Positions 16,378-23,528 of a stretch of DNA of 34,093 nucleotides are shown here, piece by piece; the first letter of the stretch is position 1; every line of letters starts with the position of its first letter. The position numbers and the translations under genes are program-made. The stretch comes from Ignavibacteriaceae bacterium (GTDB taxonomy: Bacteria; Bacteroidota; Ignavibacteria; Ignavibacteriales; Ignavibacteriaceae): the NCBI GenBank assembly GCA_014860115.1, contig JACZKK010000199.1:1-34093 (forward strand), given 5' to 3'. The notes under the pieces were generated by a model that was given only the letters and a program-made list of their open reading frames with translations, did no database searches and had not been told where the DNA came from.

Positions 16378-17364
16378 TCACAAGTGCAATTCAACAATGT
16401 CTTTATCGTGCAGAACGTGGTCTTTGCCAACCATCTGTCCATCAAAAACATTTTTGCCCCAGACACGTGCAGTCTTCAGGTTGTGAATGAAATCGTGATG
16501 GACTTTACCAGCAAGCTCTTCCACTGTATTTGCTTTTTTCAGGATGAAAGGTTTTGATAAATCCGGTTCTTTTCCCGGTGGTTTAGAATATATCCTTATG
16601 ATACCGAGACTTCTAAATACTTGATTCTTAAGCTTGTCAAGATTTCTTTTATTTGTTACAGAAATAGGTAAAAGTGGTAAGTCGATTTCAGTCAATTCTT
16701 TGAAGACTTCAAAGTCCTCATCAAACAGATCATCGTCATCTTTGTTAACGATAACGAGAACAGGAATAAATTCAATTCGTCTTTCATCATTAGTTTTTTC
16801 TTCCCATTGTTTGGGAATGATTTTGTGTTGATTTAAAATATCAAGTGAATCTTCAAGCTGTTGAAAAGGAGTTGTTTGCAGATTAATTATAAGAAGAATT
16901 AAATCTGAGCTGCGGATTAAATCAAATAATTCGGGCTGCGAATGTTCTTTACTTATTGGCGGTGTGTCAATCAACTGTATCTGGATGTCTTCGAATTCCA
17001 TCATTCCCGGCAAAGGCTGCCAGGTTGTAAACGGTGCTTCGGAAATTTTCGGTGTTGCGTGAGTTAATGCAGCAACTATGGATGATTTGCCGGTATTTTC
17101 AAAACCAATTAAAACAACCCTTCCCGCACCTTCTTTTTCAATATGATATTCTGATTCGTGTTTACCTGCCCCTTTTTTCTTTTGCTGATTTTCTTTAAGC
17201 TTCGATATTTTTCTTCTTAGTTCAGCACGCAGTTTATCAGTTCCTTTATGTTTTGGAATTGTGCTCATCATTTCTTCAAGTGCTGCAACTTTAGCAGAAG
17301 TCGATTCTGCTTCTCGGAAAACCTGCTCGGCTCTGAAATATTCAGGTGGAAGATTTGTCGGCAT
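16378..17364 (-). CDS. DRG/OBG-like GTPase with C-terminal TGS domain
   Basis: Cytoplasmic GTPase, probably acting on ribosomes or RNA as the related DRG proteins do (inference). The N-terminal helical region (1-75) is rich in Lys/Glu (KLRAELRRKISKLKENQQKK), as in DRG proteins. The G domain has P-loop GFENTGKSS (87-95), switch-II DTPP (133-136) and base-specificity motif NKDD (207-210). The TGS domain (about 256-328) reads IYSKPPGKEPD, a TVEELAGKVHHDF helix, RVWGKNVFDGQMVGKDHVL and DKDIVELHL. The second glycine of the usual DxxG is a proline, which I believe is normal for this bacterial subgroup. There is no clear ribosome site before ATG 17364. It sits 110 bp after the small ABM-like gene on the same strand. 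Confidence 0.85.
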   Translation of the reverse strand: MPTNLPPEYFRAEQVFREAESTSAKVAALEEMMSTIPKHKGTDKLRAELRRKISKLKENQQKKKGAGKHESEYHIEKEGAGRVVLIGFENTGKSSIVAALTHATPKISEAPFTTWQPLPGMMEFEDIQIQLIDTPPISKEHSQPELFDLIRSSDLILLIINLQTTPFQQLEDSLDILNQHKIIPKQWEEKTNDERRIEFIPVLVIVNKDDDDLFDEDFEVFKELTEIDLPLLPISVTNKRNLDKLKNQVFRSLGIIRIYSKPPGKEPDLSKPFILKKANTVEELAGKVHHDFIHNLKTARVWGKNVFDGQMVGKDHVLHDKDIVELHL

Positions 17365-17399
17365 ATTAAAACAAATTGAAGTTCGTTCTAAAAATATTA

Positions 17400-17447
17400 A
17401 CTCTCATCTCAATAAAATTATTAGCAGATCGAAAACCTGCTGAGAGT
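17400..17447. other. possible structured leader upstream of the TGS GTPase gene
   Basis: Within the 110-bp gap, ACTCTCA (17400-17406) can pair with TGAGAGT (17441-17447), and AGCAG (17423-17427) with CTGCT (17437-17441), the two stems nearly stacking. There is no T-tract, so it is not an ordinary terminator. It may be a chance structure. Confidence 0.25.
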
Positions 17448-17474
17448 GTTGAATTATATTTATTGCCAATATCC

Positions 17475-17786
17475 TTAGGGACGAATTGGATCAGGACTAA
17501 TCGGAGAAGGCCCCCATATCTGAACATCAATGTTTGTTACGAACTTCCTGAAATCTTGTGTGATTTTCTGAAATTCAGGAGATTGAGCCATCTCCGCATA
17601 ATCAGAAAGCCTTTGCCAAACTGAAGTTCTGCGAACATTAGGAGAACCCATCATATTTCTGTTAGCTCTGAATTCAATAAATCCTTTTGATGAAAGCATA
17701 ATCTGGGTTGCACTTCTTGCAACTTTGGTATAAGCTACTACGTCAAAATTAGGAATGAAATCATAAGTGAATGCTACTTCGATCAT
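17475..17786 (-). CDS. small ABM-like (dimeric alpha/beta-barrel) protein
   Basis: 103-residue cytoplasmic protein. The pattern of an N-terminal strand (IEVAFTYDFIPNF), a helix (YTKVARSATQIMLSSKGF), a strand with IEFRANRNMMGSP, a VWQRLSDYAEMAQSPEFQKI helix and the final strand NIDVQIWGPSP resembles antibiotic-biosynthesis-monooxygenase-like folds, where a bulky ligand or reactive compound is bound between two subunits. No catalytic residues can be named. ATG 17786 follows AAGGGAG at good spacing, and a well-formed promoter is at 17859-17890. It is divergent from alr, sharing a 175-bp gap that holds a promoter in each direction. Confidence 0.65.
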   Translation of the reverse strand: MIEVAFTYDFIPNFDVVAYTKVARSATQIMLSSKGFIEFRANRNMMGSPNVRRTSVWQRLSDYAEMAQSPEFQKITQDFRKFVTNIDVQIWGPSPISPDPIRP

Positions 17787-17858
17787 AACTAACTCCCTTG
17801 ATATTAAGTGTTTAATTATTTTCTGATGGAAAAGAATAACTAAAAATTATTCTCACTT

Positions 17859-17890
17859 CAAAACGTAATCAAAATTTAGAAGATCATCAA
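17859..17890 (-). promoter_or_regulatory. promoter (TTG-N20-TACGTTTTG)
   Basis: On the minus strand TTG (17890-17888), 20 nt, TACGTTTTG (17867-17859), identical in -7 sequence and spacing to the promoter at 16212-16243. It would transcribe the ABM-like gene with a leader of about 65 nt, and possibly the TGS GTPase gene beyond it. Confidence 0.6.
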
Positions 17891-17922
17891 TTAACTTCTG
17901 AATTTTTAACCTGTAATTATTT

Positions 17923-17930
17923 TATCTTTG
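17923..17930 (+). promoter_or_regulatory. candidate -7 box TATCTTTG before alr
   Basis: TATCTTTG fits TAnnTTTG and lies 31 nt before the alr ATG. Upstream there is TCTG rather than TTTG at about 22 nt, so the -33 half is imperfect. Confidence 0.4.
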
Positions 17931-17961
17931 TATCAGAATAAAATTATTATCTGAATAACCA

Positions 17962-19113
17962 ATGAAAATTCATACAAACCATCCGGTAATCAGTATTGAC
18001 GAGATAGTCCGCCCAACAAGAGTTGAAGTGGATTTAAAAATCCTCACAGAAAATTTTAAGGCGATAAGAACTCACGTCGGTAATTCTAAAATGATGCCTG
18101 TCCTTAAAGCAAATGCATATGGACATGGTTTAGTACGTATTGCTCAACTCTATGAGGAGCTGAAAGCTGATTATCTCGGAGTTGCTGTAGTTGAAGAAGG
18201 AATTTTATTACGAGAAATGGGAATTAAAATTCCAATTCTCGTTTTAGGAGGTGTTTGGGGAAACCAGATTCCATTATTCCTTAAAAATAATCTATCAATC
18301 ACAGCTTCATCAATCGATAAGCTAAAACAGATTGATGAAACTGCAGCAAAGATGAAGACGAAAGCAATTGTCCATCTGAAAATTGATACAGGAATGGAAC
18401 GTATTGGAGTTCATTATTACAATGCTGAAAAATTTCTTGATGCAGCTTACTCTTATAAAAATATTTTTGTTGAAGGAATCTATTCTCACTTCGCAACAGC
18501 TGAATTTGAAGATCTGACTTTCCCAAAACTTCAGCTTGAAAGATTTAACCAAGTGCTGGATTATTTCAACAAGCATTCAATCAAATCTCCACTAAGACAT
18601 ATATCGAATTCAGGAGCAATTCTTCAATTACCGGAAGCTAATCTTGATATGGTTCGTCCGGGTATAATGCTGTTCGGGGTTTATCCCTCAAAGAATATTA
18701 AGAAAACTGTTGTCGTAAACCCCGCACTTACCTGGAAATCTTTAGTCGTTTACTTCAAAGTTATTAAAGATGGAAACTCAGTAGGTTATGGATTAACCTG
18801 GAAACCCGATCACAACATTCGGGCGATTACAATTCCCGTTGGATATGGTGATGGATATTTCAGAAGTATGTCGCACAAAGCAAAAGTTTTATTGAACGGA
18901 AAACTTTATCCAGTTATTGGAAATATTTCGATGGATCAAATAGTCGTGAATATTGAAAATGATTCTGCGTACAACAGCGATGAAGTTATTTTACTCGGAA
19001 GTGGTGGGAAGAATTCTATTACTGCCGAAGATCTTGCAGAATGGGCGGGCACAATTCCTTATGAAATTCTTACCAACATAAATACACGCGTTCCCAGGAT
19101 TTATTTGGAATAA
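17962..19113 (+). CDS. alr: alanine racemase
   Basis: PLP-dependent enzyme interconverting L- and D-alanine, supplying D-alanine for peptidoglycan; cytoplasmic. The PLP-binding lysine is K49 in MPVLKANAYGHG. The barrel continues with HLKIDTGMERIG, GIYSHFATAE, HISNSGAIL and DMVRPGIMLFG. The second catalytic residue is the tyrosine in SVGYGLTW (about 276), followed by PVGYGDGYFR and the substrate-loop region GNISMDQIVVN. At 383 residues it is of normal length and appears intact. The first 18 residues (NHPVISIDEIVRPTR) form a short extension before the usual VEVDL start. No murF fusion is present. The ribosome site is weak. Repeat copy C begins 23 bp after the stop. Confidence 0.96.
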   Translation: MKIHTNHPVISIDEIVRPTRVEVDLKILTENFKAIRTHVGNSKMMPVLKANAYGHGLVRIAQLYEELKADYLGVAVVEEGILLREMGIKIPILVLGGVWGNQIPLFLKNNLSITASSIDKLKQIDETAAKMKTKAIVHLKIDTGMERIGVHYYNAEKFLDAAYSYKNIFVEGIYSHFATAEFEDLTFPKLQLERFNQVLDYFNKHSIKSPLRHISNSGAILQLPEANLDMVRPGIMLFGVYPSKNIKKTVVVNPALTWKSLVVYFKVIKDGNSVGYGLTWKPDHNIRAITIPVGYGDGYFRSMSHKAKVLLNGKLYPVIGNISMDQIVVNIENDSAYNSDEVILLGSGGKNSITAEDLAEWAGTIPYEILTNINTRVPRIYLE

Positions 19114-19135
19114 TTATTTCTGACTCTCTATACTT

Positions 19136-19211
19136 GTCATTCCGGTCGAGCGAAGCTCAGAACCGGAATCTACTTTGATCAGAATAGATTCCGTGTCAAG
19201 CACGGAATGAC
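19136..19211 (+). repeat. double-hairpin intergenic palindrome, copy C
   Basis: 76 bp, the cleanest copy. The left arm GTCATTCCGGT...ACCGGAATCTA encloses a small GAG-CGAAG-CTC hairpin; the right arm TAGATTCCGTG-TCAAG-CACGGAATGAC is a near-perfect hairpin. The whole can also pair end to end through GGAATCTA/TAGATTCC. It fills the convergent gap between alr and the YciI-like gene and ends 4 bp before the latter's stop codon. Confidence 0.9.
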
Positions 19212-19215
19212 ATTT

Positions 19216-19497
19216 TCATTTGTTACCAATAACCACTGTCCACGGTCTGATCTCCCATTTGGCGATCAATCCATTTTTTACGTACGGATCTTTCCTGATG
19301 AAATTTTCGATGCTGGATTTATCTGCAGCTTTGAAAATGAGCAACGCTTTATCCGGCGGATCACTGAAGGCACCTGCGAGTATCATTTCACCGCGTTCAT
19401 TTGATTTCTTTGCGAGTTTTAAATGCTCTTCACGGAATTGTCCTCGTCGATCCATATAATCGTCAACAAGATGATAAATAAGTGCGTAGTAGTTCAT
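19216..19497 (-). CDS. YciI-like domain protein
   Basis: Small cytoplasmic protein of the YCII family (ferredoxin-like dimeric fold), usually of unconfirmed enzymatic role. The 93-residue chain starts MNYYALIYHLVDDY, continues with the helix containing the conserved His (FREEHLKLAKKSNERGE), the strand-turn ILAGAFSDPPDKALLIFKA, and FIRKDPYVKNGLIAKWEIRPW with the conserved Asp-Pro. These His and Asp positions are the proposed active-site pair of the family. ATG 19497 is preceded by AAGGGA. It is convergent with alr and has only repeat copy C between. Confidence 0.85.
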   Translation of the reverse strand: MNYYALIYHLVDDYMDRRGQFREEHLKLAKKSNERGEMILAGAFSDPPDKALLIFKAADKSSIENFIRKDPYVKNGLIAKWEIRPWTVVIGNK

Positions 19498-19572
19498 AAA
19501 AATATCCCTTCAATTCTTTTTTATAAAGTTAACCTGTCCATATATTGAATTCAACTATTTGATGAAGTATAA

Positions 19573-19628
19573 CTTTGTGTCTTGGAGTCTTTGTGGCAAT
19601 ATTTTCTCTTTGCCACTGAGACACAAAG
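19573..19628. repeat. intergenic palindrome of a third type
   Basis: CTTTGTGTCT (19573-19582) is the exact reverse complement of AGACACAAAG (19619-19628), and inside it GTGGCAA (19593-19599) pairs with TTGCCAC (19610-19616). It lies in the divergent gap between the YciI-like and AbgT-type genes, just upstream of the latter's promoter region. The sequence has the look of the dispersed ...TTTGTGTC...GACACAAAG... intergenic repeats found in several phyla. Confidence 0.7.
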
Positions 19629-19666
19629 TCACTAAGAATTTTTTTTTAATTCTATTCTGATACCCC

Positions 19667-19674
19667 TATCTTTG
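19667..19674 (+). promoter_or_regulatory. candidate -7 box TATCTTTG before the AbgT-type gene
   Basis: TATCTTTG matches TAnnTTTG, 31 nt before the TTG start. Twenty nt upstream is a run of T rather than a true TTG. The leader carries a perfect GGAGG (19696-19700). Confidence 0.4.
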
Positions 19675-19705
19675 CCAGTAATTATTTAAGTCATCGGAGG
19701 AAAAA

Positions 19706-21229
19706 TTGAAATCTCTTGCTTCCCGTATATTCAATAAATCATTAGACTACATAGAAATAGTAGGCAATAAGTTGCCTCATCCCGCAACGCTTTTTGGACT
19801 GCTTGCTGTTATTGTTGCAGTAGTCTCTTTAATTGGCGCAATGGTTGGAATGACAGCAGTCCATCCTGCAGATGGCTCAACCATTCACGTAAAAAATTTA
19901 TTGAACGGTGACGGCTTAAGATGGATTTATGAAAATGTTGTTCACAACTTTGTACTCTTTCCTCCGCTTGGATATGTGCTTGCCGTAATGATCGGAATCG
20001 GTGTCGCAGAGGGATCGGGACTTTTCAATACTGTAATAAGAGCACTCGTTTTAAAAGCGCCAACTAAACTAATTACAGGTTCAGTTGTGCTGGCTGGAGT
20101 TCTCTCTCATTTAGCTTCTGAAGCTGGTTACGTAATTCTTATTCCTCTTGGCGCAATGATTTTTTATGCGATTGGAAGACACCCAATGGCAGGACTTGCT
20201 GCCGCTTTTTGCGGAGTGAGCGGTGGATTCGGTGCTAACTTCCTCATCGGTTCTGTTGATCCGATACTTGCCGGACTGTCTGAAACAGCCGCACATATAA
20301 TTGATCCTACTATGAAAATAAATGCCGCCGTTAATTTTTATTTTATGTTCGTTTCTGCTTTTATGATTGTAATTGTTGGAACACTCGTAACAGAAAAAAT
20401 AGTTGAACCACGATTGAAAAAATATGAAGGCAATGCTGAAAAACTTCCGGTTCACGATATCACAACCATAGAGAAAAAAGGACTTAAGTGGGCAGGAATC
20501 TGGCTATTTATTTTTGCTGTTGCGTTAGCCTGGACAATAATTCCTGAGAATGGTTTATTCAGAAATCCGGAAACGGGTACAATTCTTCACTCACCATTCT
20601 TTGATGGAATAATTACGGGCATTTTAGTTTTCTTCTTTGTCCCGGGACTTGCTTATGGTATTGTAACTAAATCAATAAGGAATGATACCGATATGATGAA
20701 GCATATCATCAAGTCGATGGGTACGATGGCAACATACATTGTACTTGTATTTTTTGCCGCGCAGTTTGTTTACTTTTTCCGTTACAGCAACCTCGGATTG
20801 ATACTTGCAATTGATGGTGCTGAGTTTTTAAAGAGCATTGGCTTTACAGGAATTACACTTATCGTTGCATTCGTACTTCTCTCTGCCTTTATAAATTTAT
20901 TTATGGGAAGCGCATCAGCAAAGTGGGCAATCATGGCTCCCGTTTTTGTTCCGATGTTTATGCTTCTCGATTATCATCCTGCATTAACACAGGCAGCTTT
21001 CAGGATAGGGGATTCGGTTACAAATCTTATTACACCGATGATGAGCTACTTTGCACTAATTGTTGCATTTGCACAGAAGTATGATGAAAAGTATGGCATA
21101 GGCACAATCATCTCTACAATGATTCCTTATACAGTGATCTTTACAGTTTTCTGGATAATTATTCTGGTTATCTGGATGCTTCTCGGTTTGCCTTTGGGAC
21201 CGGATGGACCTTTGTATTTGGTGAAGTGA
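19706..21229 (+). CDS. AbgT family transporter
   Basis: Inner-membrane secondary transporter of the AbgT family. Characterised members import p-aminobenzoyl-glutamate or export sulfonamide-like compounds; the substrate here is unknown. 507 residues with about 11 hydrophobic segments. Diagnostic stretches are NKLPHPATLFGLLA near the N-terminus, FPPLGYVLAVMIGIGVAEGSG, SHLASEAGYVILIPLGA, GVSGGFGANFLIGSVDPILAG, FMGSASAKWAIMAPVFVPM and GDSVTNLITPMMSYFALI. The start is TTG 19706 with GGAGG five bases upstream. The C-terminus LGPDGPLYLVK is encoded a second time at 21401-21437, after an inserted repeat. Confidence 0.92.
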   Translation: MKSLASRIFNKSLDYIEIVGNKLPHPATLFGLLAVIVAVVSLIGAMVGMTAVHPADGSTIHVKNLLNGDGLRWIYENVVHNFVLFPPLGYVLAVMIGIGVAEGSGLFNTVIRALVLKAPTKLITGSVVLAGVLSHLASEAGYVILIPLGAMIFYAIGRHPMAGLAAAFCGVSGGFGANFLIGSVDPILAGLSETAAHIIDPTMKINAAVNFYFMFVSAFMIVIVGTLVTEKIVEPRLKKYEGNAEKLPVHDITTIEKKGLKWAGIWLFIFAVALAWTIIPENGLFRNPETGTILHSPFFDGIITGILVFFFVPGLAYGIVTKSIRNDTDMMKHIIKSMGTMATYIVLVFFAAQFVYFFRYSNLGLILAIDGAEFLKSIGFTGITLIVAFVLLSAFINLFMGSASAKWAIMAPVFVPMFMLLDYHPALTQAAFRIGDSVTNLITPMMSYFALIVAFAQKYDEKYGIGTIISTMIPYTVIFTVFWIIILVIWMLLGLPLGPDGPLYLVK

Positions 21230-21248
21230 GAGATTAAAAGATTAATAG

Positions 21249-21391
21249 AACTCACCCTAATCCCTCTCTTCAAAAGAGAGGGACTTCTTTTAAATAAATC
21301 TTTAGATAAAAAAATCTTGACAGAATATTTGTTGGAAAGACATCACTAACAATAATCCCTTCTCTAATTAAGAGAAGGGTAGGGATGAGTT
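21249..21391 (+). repeat. 143-bp inverted-repeat (MITE-like) element
   Basis: The ends are AACTCACCCTA (21249-21259) and TAGGGATGAGTT (21380-21391), imperfect inverted repeats. Each end carries an adjoining hairpin: TCCCTCTCT/AGAGAGGGA (21261-21283) and CCCTTCTCT/AGAGAAGGG (21357-21379). The centre is AT-rich and has no open frame. Its form suggests a non-autonomous mobile repeat; no transposase is in the window. Confidence 0.7.
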
Positions 21392-21400
21392 TAAACTAAC

Positions 21401-21437
21401 TTTGGGACCGGATGGACCGCTGTATTTGGTTAAGTGA
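21401..21437 (+). pseudogene. duplicated 3' end of the AbgT-type gene
   Basis: 37 nt matching 21193-21229, the last codons and stop of the transporter gene, at 34 of 37 positions. Both copies translate to LGPDGPLYLVK plus TGA; the three mismatches are synonymous (CCT/CCG, TTG/CTG, GTG/GTT). It has no start and is not a gene on its own. It is likely the remnant of a diverged second allele or paralogue. Confidence 0.75.
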
Positions 21438-21473
21438 TTAAAAAGTGCTTCGAGTAATTTTTTGAGTTAGTGG

Positions 21474-21546
21474 AACTCACCCTAATCCCTCCCTGCCTTT
21501 GCCGGCAGGCAGGTCGGGACGATATAGAAAATAGGGTGCGGTGTAG
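21474..21546 (+). repeat. second inverted-repeat element with inner CCTGCC palindrome
   Basis: Begins AACTCACCCTAATCCCTC, as does the element at 21249, but its hairpin is replaced by CCTGCC...GGCAGG (21492-21513), the same inner palindrome as in repeat copy A at 12402. The right end TAGGGTGCGGTG is a partial inverted copy of the left end. The boundary on the right is approximate. Confidence 0.6.
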
Positions 21547-21557
21547 ATTAAATCACA

Positions 21558-21588
21558 TTGTATTCTCCTCTAAATAACACCATATTTG
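21558..21588 (+). promoter_or_regulatory. candidate bipA promoter (TTG-N20-CATATTTG)
   Basis: TTG (21558-21560) and CATATTTG (21581-21588), one mismatch to TAnnTTTG, are 20 nt apart, the same spacing as in the three minus-strand promoters. The leader to the chosen TTG start would be about 30 nt. Confidence 0.45.
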
Positions 21589-21623
21589 TGCCTCATTTTT
21601 TAAGAATTAAAAGAAGAAAACTA

Positions 21624-23429
21624 TTGAAACAAATAAGAAACATAGCCATAATAGCCCACGTTGACCACGGCAAAACCACGCTTGTAGATCAGCTTCTTAA
21701 GCAAAGCAACGTATTCAGAAAAAACCAGGTTGTGCAGGATTGCTTCCTCGATTCAAACGACCTTGAAAGAGAAAGAGGAATTACTATACTTGCCAAGAAT
21801 ATCAGCATTCCTTACAAAGATGTAAAAATAAATTTAATTGACACACCAGGTCACGCAGACTTCGGCGGTGAAGTTGAACGTGTTCTTAAAATGGCAGACG
21901 GAGTTTTGCTTCTGGTGGATTCATTTGAAGGTCCGATGCCTCAGACAAGATTCGTTCTGGAAAAAGCTCTTCATCTTCATTTGAAACCGATTATTGTGAT
22001 AAACAAAATCGACAGACCGGATAACCGTCCCGCAGAAGTTCTCGATGAAATTTATGATCTGTTCATAGATCTCGGTGCTGACGATGCACAACTTGATTTC
22101 CCGGTAATTTATGCAAGCGGAAGAAACGGCTGGGCTGTAAAGAATCTTAAAGATGAAAGAAAAGATCTTGTTCCGCTACTTGAAAAGATTGTAAATAAAA
22201 TTCCTCAGCCGAAAGTGGAAATAGGCCCAATGCAAATGCAGATTACTTCTCTCGATTACAACGATTACGTTGGTCGAATCGGTATCGGCAGAGTTTTCCG
22301 CGGAACTTTGAGGAAGAATGATTCGCTTTGCATCATCAAAAGAAATGGCGACATTCATCCGGTCAGTATCAATCAGCTTTTCATATTTGAAGGAATAGCA
22401 CGAACAGAAGTTGATGAAGTTGTTGCAGGTGATATCTGTGCGATGGTTGGTGTTGAAGATATTGATATTGGCGATACAATTTCAGATGCCGAAAATCCCG
22501 AACCACTTTCAATCATAGATATTGATGAGCCAACAATAAGTATGTATTTCACAGTGAATACTTCTCCCTTTTATGGAAAGGAAGGGAAGTATGTAACTTC
22601 CAGACATCTTCGTGACAGACTTTACAAAGAGCTTGAGAAAAATGTTGCGATGCGTTTGGAGGAAACAGGCTCACCGGATACGTACAAAGTTTCGGGAAGA
22701 GGATTGCTTCATCTTTCAATTCTTATTGAAAATATGAGACGTGAAGGTTATGAGTTTGCTGTCGGACCACCGAAAGTTATTTACAAAGAAATTGATCACA
22801 AGAAAGCTGAGCCGATTGAAATACTCGTTGTCGATGTACCCAATAGTTTAACCGGTAAAGTGATTGAGCTTGTCGGACAAAGAAGGGGAGTGATGACAAA
22901 AATGGAAAAGAAGGGAAGTCTTACCACGCTTGAGTTTCATATTCCTTCCCGCGGATTGATGGGATTGAGGAATAGAATTCTTACAGTAACAGCCGGTGAA
23001 GGAATTATGCATCATCGTTTTTACCAATACGAATTCTTCAAAGGTTCGATAGTGCAAAGATCGAATGGAGTTTTGATTTCAATGCACGAAGGACAATCAA
23101 CTGCGTATGCGATTGATTCGCTTCAGGATCGTGGTGAGTTTTTTATTGAACCGGGAGATGTTGTTTACCGTGGACAAATCGTCGGTGAATACAATAAAGA
23201 TAATGATATCGAAGTTCACGTTAACCGCGGAAAGAAATTGACGAATATGCGAGCATCAGGTTCTGATAAAGCAGCTAAGATTGCACCTGCAATCAAATTC
23301 AGTCTTGAAGAAGCACTCGAGTATATAAAAGACGATGAGCTGGTTGAAGTAACACCAAAATCAATCAGGATGAGGAAGTTGTATTTAGATCCAACCGAAA
23401 GAAAGCGCTTTAATTTATCCAAAGTGTAA
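21624..23429 (+). CDS. typA: ribosome-associated GTPase BipA/TypA
   Basis: Translational GTPase related to EF-G that binds the ribosome and helps 50S assembly, especially at low temperature or under stress. An open frame extends to TTG 21558, but that would add LRIKRRK-type residues not expected in the family. TTG 21624 gives the usual KQIRNIAIIAHVDHGKTT start, has AAGAAG upstream, and leaves TTG 21558 as a promoter element. G motifs: AHVDHGKTT, ERGITI, DTPGHADFGGEVERV, NKID. Domain II follows (about 200-300), then the EF-G-like domains III and V, for example SGRGLLHLSILIENMRREGYE, and the BipA-specific C-terminal domain with FFIEPGDVVYRGQIVGE, HVNRGKKLTNMRASGSD and a basic end TERKRFNLSKV. 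601 residues, normal length. Confidence 0.95.
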   Translation: MKQIRNIAIIAHVDHGKTTLVDQLLKQSNVFRKNQVVQDCFLDSNDLERERGITILAKNISIPYKDVKINLIDTPGHADFGGEVERVLKMADGVLLLVDSFEGPMPQTRFVLEKALHLHLKPIIVINKIDRPDNRPAEVLDEIYDLFIDLGADDAQLDFPVIYASGRNGWAVKNLKDERKDLVPLLEKIVNKIPQPKVEIGPMQMQITSLDYNDYVGRIGIGRVFRGTLRKNDSLCIIKRNGDIHPVSINQLFIFEGIARTEVDEVVAGDICAMVGVEDIDIGDTISDAENPEPLSIIDIDEPTISMYFTVNTSPFYGKEGKYVTSRHLRDRLYKELEKNVAMRLEETGSPDTYKVSGRGLLHLSILIENMRREGYEFAVGPPKVIYKEIDHKKAEPIEILVVDVPNSLTGKVIELVGQRRGVMTKMEKKGSLTTLEFHIPSRGLMGLRNRILTVTAGEGIMHHRFYQYEFFKGSIVQRSNGVLISMHEGQSTAYAIDSLQDRGEFFIEPGDVVYRGQIVGEYNKDNDIEVHVNRGKKLTNMRASGSDKAAKIAPAIKFSLEEALEYIKDDELVEVTPKSIRMRKLYLDPTERKRFNLSKV

Positions 23430-23438
23430 TTGCAGTGT

Positions 23439-23528
23439 GTCATTCCGGTCGATCCCGATTTATCGGGAGAAGAACCGGAATCTATAATTGTATTCATACC
23501 TTGGATTCCGTGTCAAGCACGAAATGAC
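23439..23528 (+). repeat. double-hairpin intergenic palindrome, copy D
   Basis: 90 bp starting 9 bp after the bipA stop. The left arm GTCATTCCGGT...ACCGGAATCTA encloses the inner hairpin TCCCGAT-TT-ATCGGGA. The right arm GGATTCCGTG-TCAAG-CACGAAATGAC has one mismatch. It lies in the convergent gap between bipA and the propeller cargo gene. Confidence 0.88.

Larger units (their letters stand above)
21230..21623 (+). other. 394-bp non-coding gap made of repeat elements
   Basis: The gap between the AbgT-type gene and bipA holds, in order: an inverted-repeat element (21249-21391), a second copy of the transporter 3' end (21401-21437), a related element with a different inner palindrome (about 21474-21546), and the bipA promoter region (21558-21588). 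No gene or RNA of its own was seen. Confidence 0.85.

Noticed and set aside
16378-17364. Loss of function of the TGS GTPase because DxxG reads DTPP
   Set aside because: The P-loop, NKDD and TGS domain are intact, and I recall DTPP-like text as usual for this bacterial subgroup, so it is not evidence of decay.
21558-21623. Extended N-terminus of BipA from TTG 21558
   Set aside because: No ribosome site at that TTG. The added residues are not BipA-like, and the segment contains a promoter-like TTG-N20-CATATTTG. TTG 21624 restores the normal family start.
12391-23528. CRISPR array
   Set aside because: The repeated palindromes are kilobases apart, single, and separated by genes, not by uniform spacers.
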